DNA of 5,084 nucleotides, taken from the NCBI GenBank assembly GCA_023389135.1, contig JAEWEX010000095.1:1-5084 (forward strand), read 5' to 3'. Shown piece after piece: positions 1 to 5,084 of this stretch (positions within the stretch are counted from its first letter, which is position 1; every line of letters starts with the position of its first letter). A program made the translations under genes and the position numbers. The notes under the pieces were generated by a model. The model searched no databases. It saw only the letters and a program-made list of their open reading frames with translations, and was not told where the DNA came from. Origin of the DNA: Pseudomonadota bacterium (GTDB lineage: Bacteria; Pseudomonadota; Alphaproteobacteria; Rhizobiales; Methylopilaceae).

Positions 1-336
1 GTTGCCGTGCTTGGCCACCGGCACGCCGCACGCCGCGGCGACGATCGCCGCGCAGGTGGAGATGTTGTAGGTGCCGGCGCCGTCGCCGCCGGTGCCGACG
101 ATGTCGATGGCGTCGGCCGGCGCCTCGACGCGCAGCATCTTGTCGCGCATCACCGAGACTGCGCCGGCGATCTCGTCCACGGTCTCGCCGCGCACCCTGA
201 GCGCCATCAGGAAGGCGCCGATCTGGGCCGGCGTGGCCTCGCCGGTCATGATGATCTCGAAGGCGGCGCGCGCGTCCTCGCGGCCGAGCGGGCGGCCGTC
301 CGCGACCTTGGCGACGAAGGGCTTGAACCCGTCCAT
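1..336 (-). CDS. trpD: Anthranilate phosphoribosyltransferase, N-terminal part (cut by window edge)
   Basis: TrpD transfers phosphoribose from PRPP to anthranilate, the second step of tryptophan synthesis, in the cytoplasm. Only the first 112 residues of a protein usually about 340 long are present; the frame is open to base 1. Residues 1-70 form the helical N-terminal domain, including an [22 protein letters not shown] stretch typical of the family. They are followed by the PRPP-binding loop GTGGDG (residues 81-86), NIST (91-94) and KHGN (109-112), which together mark TrpD rather than the related thymidine phosphorylases. The ATG at 336-334 shares one base with the trpG stop (TGATG). No good Shine-Dalgarno lies just upstream, so translation is probably coupled to trpG. 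In many alphaproteobacteria trpC follows; that would lie outside this window. Confidence 0.96.
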   Translation of the reverse strand, partial: MDGFKPFVAKVADGRPLGREDARAAFEIIMTGEATPAQIGAFLMALRVRGETVDEIAGAVSVMRDKMLRVEAPADAIDIVGTGGDGAGTYNISTCAAIVAAACGVPVAKHGN

Positions 337-953
337 CAGGCCGACGCCCCGGCGGCGGCACCGGCCCGCGCCTTCCAGTCGGCGGCAAGCGCGAGGAAGT
401 TGCGGAAGATCGTGTCGCCATGCTCGGAGGCGATGCTCTCCGGATGGAACTGCACGCCGTGGACCGGATGGTCGCGATGGGCGAGGCCCATGACCAGCCC
501 GTCGCCGGTCTCCGCCGTCACCTCGAGTGCTTCGGGCAGGCTGTCGCGCGCCACCACGAGGGAGTGGTAGCGCGTCGCCTGCACCGGCCCGTTGATGCCG
601 CGGAACACGCTGCGGCCGCCATGGGAGACCGCAGACAGCTTGCCGTGCACCGGCTGGGGCGCGCGCACCACCTCGCCGCCATAGACGTCGCCGATGGCCT
701 GCAGGCCGAGGCAGATGCCGAAGATCGGGATGTCGGCGCCGGCGCGGCGGATCAGCTCGCAGGAGATGCCGGCCTCCTTCGGCGTGCACGGGCCCGGCGA
801 GATGACGATGGCGTCGGGCGGGGAGGCGAGCACCGCGTCCACCGTGGTCTTGTCGTTGCGCACCACCTCCACCGTCGCGCCGAGGCGCGCCACGGCGTGG
901 AACACGTTGAAGGTGAAGCTGTCGTAGTTGTCGATCAGCAGGACGCGGGTCAT
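336..953 (-). CDS. trpG: Anthranilate synthase component II (glutamine amidotransferase subunit)
   Basis: TrpG hydrolyses glutamine and passes the ammonia to TrpE, which makes anthranilate from chorismate. The protein is 205 residues, normal for a stand-alone class I amidotransferase domain. It opens with the family signature [12 protein letters not shown] (residues 5-16), has [11 protein letters not shown] (52-62), and carries the nucleophile Cys81 in [10 protein letters not shown] (79-88). His170 and Glu172 in GVQFHPES (166-173) complete the catalytic triad, so the enzyme looks active. The residue after CLG is Leu where many homologues have His, a tolerated variable position. The C-terminus ends in a short Ala/Gly tail. 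The reading frame extends further upstream, but the ATG at 953 gives the canonical N-terminus, follows GGAG by 7 bases, and overlaps the stop of the preceding gene by ATGA. It could also serve as the amidotransferase for PabB (4-amino-4-deoxychorismate synthesis), as some TrpG proteins do; that is not decidable here. Confidence 0.97.
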   Translation of the reverse strand: MTRVLLIDNYDSFTFNVFHAVARLGATVEVVRNDKTTVDAVLASPPDAIVISPGPCTPKEAGISCELIRRAGADIPIFGICLGLQAIGDVYGGEVVRAPQPVHGKLSAVSHGGRSVFRGINGPVQATRYHSLVVARDSLPEALEVTAETGDGLVMGLAHRDHPVHGVQFHPESIASEHGDTIFRNFLALAADWKARAGAAAGASA

Positions 954-1585
954 GCGGTCTCTCCGGCAGCCGGAGAGGTCGCACCGGCGCGCGGCGCGGT
1001 CAAGGCGGCGTCCGCGACGATCTCCGGGAACGCGCGGTCGAGCAGATGCCTGCAGCGCAGGGTCAGCGGGATGCCGACCGCCAGCGACAGCAGCGCGCCG
1101 CCGGCCACGGCCAGCAGCGCCACCACCAGCATCATCACCCCGATCCACAGCCCGATCATGGCGGCGATGGCCGGATAGATGCCGAGCGACAGCAGGCCGA
1201 CCACCGGCGGCACGGACTGGGCCCCGCCTTCGGCGGCATCACCCAGCAGCGCCCGGCCCACCAGGACGATGACGACGGCGATGGCGAGCGCGGGCCCGAT
1301 GCCGGCCGCCAGCGTGCCGGTCATGGAGAAGCCGCGGCGGCCCACGGCGAACAGCCACCAGAACAGGGTCGCGAGGCCGGCATAGACGGCGGCGGCGGCC
1401 GCAGCGCCGGATACGCTGGGCGGCAGATTGCCGGCCTGGATGCTGGCCCGGTCGAGCAGCAGCACGATCAGCACGGTCGCGAAGAACCAGGAGGCCAAGA
1501 GGTGCCACAGCGCCCCGGCTGCCCCGATCCGCCGGACCTTGCTGCGCAGCACGCGGTCGGCCTCGGTGTCGGGCAGGGCGGCCAT
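950..1585 (-). CDS. Multi-pass membrane protein of unknown function between trpE and trpG
   Basis: I do not recognise the family of this 211-residue protein. The N-terminus (1-20) is hydrophilic with a basic patch RVLRSKVRR at 11-19. Hydrophobic segments follow at about 23-44, 60-82, 91-113 and a long stretch 128-176 that can hold two helices, so four or five membrane passes are likely. The basic patch and the Arg pair at 83-84 suggest a cytoplasmic N-terminus. An Arg-rich short helix (177-191) and an Ala/Gly/Pro tail end the protein. No enzyme motif, metal site or transporter signature is visible. The ATG at 1585 was chosen because AGGAG sits 7 bases upstream, overlapping the trpE stop; the frame stays open further upstream but inside trpE. 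Its stop overlaps the trpG start (ATGA). Position and coupling make it part of the trp transcript. A role in tryptophan metabolism is only a guess from location. Confidence 0.85.
   Translation of the reverse strand: MAALPDTEADRVLRSKVRRIGAAGALWHLLASWFFATVLIVLLLDRASIQAGNLPPSVSGAAAAAAVYAGLATLFWWLFAVGRRGFSMTGTLAAGIGPALAIAVVIVLVGRALLGDAAEGGAQSVPPVVGLLSLGIYPAIAAMIGLWIGVMMLVVALLAVAGGALLSLAVGIPLTLRCRHLLDRAFPEIVADAALTAPRAGATSPAAGETA
959..977 (-). promoter_or_regulatory. Inverted repeat that would fold the trpG Shine-Dalgarno into a hairpin
   Basis: The transcribed strand reads CUCUCCGGCUGCCGGAGAG, a perfect repeat with 9-base arms around one base. As RNA it can form an 8-bp stem with a CUG triloop. 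The 3' arm contains GGAGAG, the only good ribosome binding sequence for trpG, whose ATG begins 5 bases after the stem. The same bases encode residues near the C-terminus of the membrane protein (S-P-A-A-G-E). A ribosome finishing that gene would melt the stem, so the element would favour coupled translation of trpG. The repeat is seen directly; folding and function are inferred. Confidence 0.5.
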
Positions 1586-1592
1586 GGCGGCG

Positions 1593-1597
1593 CTCCT
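1593..1597 (-). promoter_or_regulatory. Ribosome binding site of the membrane protein gene
   Basis: AGGAG lies 7 bases before the ATG at 1585 and begins on the second base of the trpE TAG stop codon. It decides the start of the membrane protein gene, whose frame is otherwise open well into trpE. The overlap with the stop means ribosomes terminating on trpE are delivered directly to this site. Confidence 0.7.
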
Positions 1598-3110
1598 ATT
1601 GCCCGCGTCCGGCGGCGCTGGCGAAGCGGACCGCCTCCTCGGCGGCGCGGAACAGGGCCTTCGCCTTGTTGACGCATTCCGCATGCTCGCTCTCGGGCAC
1701 GGAGTCCGCGACGATGCCGGCGCCGGCCTGCACGTACATGGTGCCGTCCTTGACCACGGAGGTCCTGAGCGCGATGCAGGTGTCCATCTCGCCATTGGCG
1801 CCGAAATAGCCGACGCAGCCGGCATAGACCCCGCGCTTCTCCTTCTCCAGCTCGTCGATGATCTCCATGGCCCGCACCTTGGGCGCGCCGGAGACGGTGC
1901 CGGCGGGGAAGCCCGCCGCCAGCGCGTCCAGCGCGTCGTGGGGCGCGGCGATGCGGCCCTCCACATTGGAGACGATGTGGATGACGTGGCTGTAGTGCTC
2001 CAGGAAGAAGCGGTCGGTGACCTCCACCGTCCCGACCTCGGCCACCCGGCCGACATCGTTGCGGCCGAGGTCGAGCAGCATCAGGTGCTCGGCCCGCTCC
2101 TTGGGATCGGCCAGCAGCTCCTCGCCGAGCCGGCGATCCTCCGCCGGGGTCGCGCCGCGCGGGCGGGTCCCGGCGATGGGCCGGATCGTGACCTTGCCGT
2201 CGCGCAGCCGCACCAGGATCTCGGGGCTGGAACAGACGATCTGGAAGCCGCCGAAGTCGAGATAGACGAGGAACGGCGCGGGATTGACCCGGCGCAGCGC
2301 CCGGTAGAGCGAGAAGGCGGGCAGCGCGAACGGCGTCGAGAAGCGCTGCGACAGCACGATCTGGAAGGCGTCGCCCGCGGCGATGTACTCCTTCGCCCGC
2401 GCCACCATGGCCATGTAGTCCGCGGGCGTGGTGTTGGAGCGCGCCGGCGCCACCGGGGCCGCCCCGGGCGCCGCGTCCGCCGTGGGAAGGGGCCGCTCCA
2501 GCGCCTCAACGACCTCGGTCAGCCGGTCCACGGCGCGGGCATGCGCCGCCTCGGCCGTCATCCCGGGCGAGGGCCTGACCGGCGTGACGACGGTGATCTG
2601 GTCGCGCACCGCGTCGAAGATCAGCATGATGGTCGGGCGGATCATGATGGCGTCGGGGACGCCGATGGGATCGGGATTGGGCTGCGGCAGGTCCTCCATG
2701 CGGCGGACCATGTCGTAGCCGAGATAGCCGAAGATGCCGGCGGCCATGGGGGGCAGGCCTTCGGGCATCTCGATGCGCGAATCCTCGATCAGCGCCCGCA
2801 GCGCCTCCAGCGGCCGGCCCTCGCAGGGCGAGAACGCGTCCGGTTCCGCGAGCGCGCGGCGGTTGATCTCGCTGGTCTCGCCCCGGCTGCGCCAGATCAC
2901 GTCGGGCGCGAAGCCGATCATGGAATAGCGGCCGCGCGTGGCGCCGCCCTCGACCGATTCCAGCAGGAACGCATTGGCCCGCCCGCCGCCGACCTTCAGG
3001 AAGGCGGACACCGGCGTCTCCAGGTCGGAGACCATGGTGGTCCAAACGACCTGCGGCCGGCCCTCCGCGTGGCGCGCGGCGAAGGCCTCGGGCGACGGCT
3101 CGAACTGCAT
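1596..3110 (-). CDS. trpE: Anthranilate synthase component I
   Basis: TrpE converts chorismate to anthranilate using ammonia supplied by TrpG, the committed step of tryptophan synthesis. It is 504 residues, full length for the family. The N-terminal domain carries LLES (49-52), the region where tryptophan binds for feedback inhibition in characterised enzymes. NPAPF (276-280) corresponds to the NPSPY element of the same site, so allosteric control looks retained. The C-terminal chorismate-binding domain shows GDAFQIVLSQRF (246-257), PIAGTRPRG (311-319), DLGRNDVGRV (347-356), SHVIHIVSNVEG (374-385), AGTVSGAPKVRAMEII (403-418) and QAGAGIVADSVPE (461-473). Ala in PIAGT, where PabB has the catalytic Lys of PIKGT, argues for TrpE over aminodeoxychorismate synthase. 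An Ala/Pro-rich linker at about 207-224 joins the two domains. The start lies 10 bases after the ppiD stop with only a poor Shine-Dalgarno, but gives the N-terminus expected for alphaproteobacterial homologues. There is no fused TrpG domain. Confidence 0.97.
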   Translation of the reverse strand: MQFEPSPEAFAARHAEGRPQVVWTTMVSDLETPVSAFLKVGGGRANAFLLESVEGGATRGRYSMIGFAPDVIWRSRGETSEINRRALAEPDAFSPCEGRPLEALRALIEDSRIEMPEGLPPMAAGIFGYLGYDMVRRMEDLPQPNPDPIGVPDAIMIRPTIMLIFDAVRDQITVVTPVRPSPGMTAEAAHARAVDRLTEVVEALERPLPTADAAPGAAPVAPARSNTTPADYMAMVARAKEYIAAGDAFQIVLSQRFSTPFALPAFSLYRALRRVNPAPFLVYLDFGGFQIVCSSPEILVRLRDGKVTIRPIAGTRPRGATPAEDRRLGEELLADPKERAEHLMLLDLGRNDVGRVAEVGTVEVTDRFFLEHYSHVIHIVSNVEGRIAAPHDALDALAAGFPAGTVSGAPKVRAMEIIDELEKEKRGVYAGCVGYFGANGEMDTCIALRTSVVKDGTMYVQAGAGIVADSVPESEHAECVNKAKALFRAAEEAVRFASAAGRGQ

Positions 3111-3120
3111 GGGAACCGGC

Positions 3121-5007
3121 TCAGTTGACCTCGCCGCCGGAGACGGTGGCGAGCGTTGCCTCGTTGATGGTGGCGCCGTAGCGCGACTGCAGCGCCACCA
3201 CGTACTGGGTGGCGATGTCGGCCTCGACCGCGGCGGCGAAGCGCTGCACCAGATCCGGGTCGGCCTGCTCGAACGCCGGCACCTCCGACTGGCGCACCTG
3301 GAACACGATGCGGGTGTTCTCCTCCGGGCCGGCGGCGCTGCCGTAGCCCTGCACCGGCGTCGCGAACACCTCGCGGCCGGCGGCGCGGCCGAGGATCGGC
3401 GAGCCCCGCTCGCGGGTGATGCCGTCGGCGGTCAGCACCGTGGAGCCGGTCTCCTGCGCCACCGCCTCCAGCGAGCCGCCGCCGCGAAGCTGCGCCAGCA
3501 CCGCGTCCACGCGCTCGGTCATGAGGCGGTCGATCTCCTCGGCGCGCCATGCGGCCTCGACCCGGGAGCGGGCCTCCTCGAAGGTGCGCTCGCGCGCCGG
3601 CTCGATGTCGGTCACCTCGTAGAACACATAGCCGTCGGCCCCGACGCGGACCGGGTTGGTCTCCACGCCGACATCGGCCTCGAATGCATCGCCGACGAGG
3701 TCGCCGCCGCCGGGCAGGTCGGCGACCGGGCTGCCGTCGCGGCCGTTGCCCTCAGCATCGATGGCCTCGACGGTGCGCGTCGGCACGCCGATCTTGGCCG
3801 AAATCTCCGCCAGCGTCATGCCGCCGGCGCGGTCGTCCTCGACCGCGTCGTGCTGGTCGATGATTGTGCGGCGCGCCTGCTCGGAGGCCATCTGCTGCGC
3901 CAGTTCCTCTCGCACCTCGTCGAACGCGCGCGCCGCCTCGGGCTCGATGGCGCGCACACGCACCAGCGCGGGGCCGAAGGTGCCCTCCACCGGCGCGCTG
4001 ACCTCGCCCTCGCCGAGCGCGAAGGCGGCGTCGCGCACGGCCTGGTCGATCACCTGGCCGGCCGTCAGCGTGCCCAGCGAGACGCCCTCGGGCGTCTGGC
4101 CCTGCTCGGTGACGAGCTGGTCGAAGGTCTTGCCCTCGCCGAGGCTGGCGCGCGCGGCGGCGGCGGCCTCGGTGGACGGGAAGCGAAGCTGGTCGATGGC
4201 GCGCCGCTCCGGGGTGGTGAACTCGTCCTGGCGCTCGTCGTAGCGTGCGCGCAGGTCCGCCTCGGCGATGGCGGCTGGATCGGCCAGGGCCTCGGGCGTC
4301 AGCGCCAGCACCGTGAGCGCACGGTATTCCGGCGCGCGGAACGCGGCCTTGCGCTCCTCGAAGTAGCTGCGCAGTTCCTCCTCCGCAGGCGTGGCGACGG
4401 CGCCGAGATCGTCGGCGCGCACCACCACGTAGCCGACCGCGCGGCGCTCGTTGGAGTAGCGGTGCGCGGCCTCCAGCACCGGGACGGGGGCTGCGACCCC
4501 TCCGGCCAGGCCCTGGACGATCTGCTGGCGGGCGATGAAGCGCCGCTGGCGCTCCACCAGCCCCGCCTCGGTCAGGCCGCTGGCGCGCAGGATCTGGTCG
4601 AAGCGGAAGCGGTCGAACGTGCCGCCGGGGCCCTGGAACATGGGGTCCTGCCGGATGCTGTCGGCGATCAGGTCGTCGCCCGCGCCGAGGCCCATCTCGG
4701 CGGCGCGCTCGTCCAGCGCGGATTCCGCCAGCATCTCGCCGAGCACGCGGCGGTCGATGCCCAGCATGCGCGCCTGCGCCGGCGTCAGGATGCGGCCGAC
4801 CTGGCGGCTCAGATTCTGCAGCTCGATGGTGAGCGCGTTCCGGTATTCCTCCACGCCGATGTCGCGGCTGCCCACCGAGGCGACGTTCTGGGCCGTGGTG
4901 GTGCGGAAGATGTCGCCGATGCCCCAGACGGAAAAGCTCAGGACGAGCAGCCCGAGCAGCACCTTGGCGACGATGCCGGCCGTCTTGGAACGCATCTGTT
5001 GCAGCAT
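3121..5007 (-). CDS. ppiD: PpiD/SurA-type periplasmic folding factor, membrane-anchored peptidyl-prolyl isomerase family
   Basis: The product is 628 residues, typical for PpiD, which is anchored in the inner membrane and assists folding of exported proteins near the Sec translocon. After the basic MRSKTAG-IVAK N-terminus there is one membrane helix at about 12-30 (LLGLLVLSFSVWGIGDIF region), then a long periplasmic part. Residues about 35-185 resemble the SurA N-terminal chaperone domain. About 255-355 resemble a parvulin domain, including the late stretch AFALGEGEVSAPVEGTFGPA; a second, more degenerate copy may span about 395-470. The usual parvulin RHIL-type start is replaced by RAIDQLRF, so isomerase activity is doubtful, as for other PpiD proteins. 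I chose the ATG at 5007 because it puts the anchor at the usual distance. An in-frame ATG at 5076 would add 23 residues with no ribosome binding site, and ATG 4995 is also possible. The symbol rests on domain layout and is less sure than the family. Confidence 0.88.
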   Translation of the reverse strand: MLQQMRSKTAGIVAKVLLGLLVLSFSVWGIGDIFRTTTAQNVASVGSRDIGVEEYRNALTIELQNLSRQVGRILTPAQARMLGIDRRVLGEMLAESALDERAAEMGLGAGDDLIADSIRQDPMFQGPGGTFDRFRFDQILRASGLTEAGLVERQRRFIARQQIVQGLAGGVAAPVPVLEAAHRYSNERRAVGYVVVRADDLGAVATPAEEELRSYFEERKAAFRAPEYRALTVLALTPEALADPAAIAEADLRARYDERQDEFTTPERRAIDQLRFPSTEAAAAARASLGEGKTFDQLVTEQGQTPEGVSLGTLTAGQVIDQAVRDAAFALGEGEVSAPVEGTFGPALVRVRAIEPEAARAFDEVREELAQQMASEQARRTIIDQHDAVEDDRAGGMTLAEISAKIGVPTRTVEAIDAEGNGRDGSPVADLPGGGDLVGDAFEADVGVETNPVRVGADGYVFYEVTDIEPARERTFEEARSRVEAAWRAEEIDRLMTERVDAVLAQLRGGGSLEAVAQETGSTVLTADGITRERGSPILGRAAGREVFATPVQGYGSAAGPEENTRIVFQVRQSEVPAFEQADPDLVQRFAAAVEADIATQYVVALQSRYGATINEATLATVSGGEVN

Positions 5008-5044
5008 TTTGGAGGCGACCTCGATGTCCGAACGCGCGAAAGCC

Positions 5045-5061
5045 GCGCGGCCGGGCCGCGC
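5045..5061. repeat. GC-rich palindrome upstream of ppiD
   Basis: GCGCGGCC and GGCCGCGC form a perfect inverted repeat around a single base, which can fold as a 7-bp stem with a 3-base loop. It lies about 40 bases before the chosen ppiD start, in the only non-coding stretch of the window (5008-5084). It could be a leader hairpin, a protein-binding site or part of a terminator for the gene upstream. The run of Ts after it on the minus strand is only three, so a Rho-independent terminator is not well supported. In such GC-rich DNA a chance origin is also possible. Confidence 0.3.
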
Positions 5062-5084
5062 AAGGCGGCGGATCATAGGGGGCG

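Noticed and set aside
954..1148. Upstream extension of the trpG frame to an ATG at 1148
   Set aside because: The added residues are Arg/Gly/Ala-rich, lie within the membrane protein gene in another frame, and precede the canonical [13 protein letters not shown] start that has its own Shine-Dalgarno.
420..1178. Open frame of 252 codons on the plus strand, opposite trpG and the membrane gene
   Set aside because: The composition is Ala/Arg/His/Asp-rich with no recognisable motif, and it is antisense to trpG with its intact catalytic triad.
1591..1617. Nine-base direct repeat AGCGCCGCC (minus strand) around the trpE / membrane gene junction
   Set aside because: It is short and made of common GC-rich codons, so chance is the simplest explanation; no insertion-like structure accompanies it.
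1586..2056. Upstream extension of the membrane protein frame to an ATG at 2056
   Set aside because: This part overlaps conserved trpE in another frame and is low-complexity Ser/Arg/Pro/Ala. The ATG at 1585 has AGGAG at ideal spacing.
1428..3128. Open frame of 566 codons on the plus strand, opposite trpE
   Set aside because: It is exactly antisense to a well-conserved trpE, and its translation is low-complexity and rich in Arg, Gly, His and Asp with no domain. Long antisense frames are expected in GC-rich genes.

Overview
This window is a gene-dense, strongly GC-rich piece of chromosome. Every supportable gene lies on the minus strand, so transcription runs from the right end to the left. In order of transcription it holds a PpiD/SurA-type periplasmic chaperone, trpE, an unrecognised multi-pass membrane protein, trpG, and the first third of trpD, which is cut by the left edge. 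The high GC content, the separate (unfused) trpE and trpG, and a PpiD-like gene directly ahead of trpE suggest an alphaproteobacterium, possibly Hyphomicrobiales or a relative. That placement is an inference from gene order and protein flavour, not a database result.

Layout: 5008-5084 is the short leader ahead of ppiD, with a GC-rich palindrome. ppiD occupies 3121-5007. After a 10-base gap comes trpE (1596-3110). After another 10-base gap comes the membrane protein gene (950-1585). It overlaps trpG (336-953) by 4 bases (ATGA), and trpG overlaps trpD (1-336, partial) by one base (TGATG). No non-coding stretch longer than about 80 bases exists, and there are no RNA genes, mobile elements or CRISPR arrays.

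The trp genes encode the first two steps of tryptophan synthesis from chorismate. TrpE and TrpG form glutamine-dependent anthranilate synthase, and TrpD adds phosphoribose from PRPP. The tight junctions imply a single polycistronic message with translational coupling. The odd member is the 211-residue membrane protein placed between the genes for the two subunits of one enzyme.

The most notable non-coding signal is a 19-base inverted repeat at the end of the membrane protein gene. In mRNA it would fold the trpG Shine-Dalgarno sequence into a hairpin, so trpG translation probably depends on ribosomes arriving from the upstream gene. I see no sign of a wholly new biological system. The window looks like a core biosynthetic operon with these local peculiarities.
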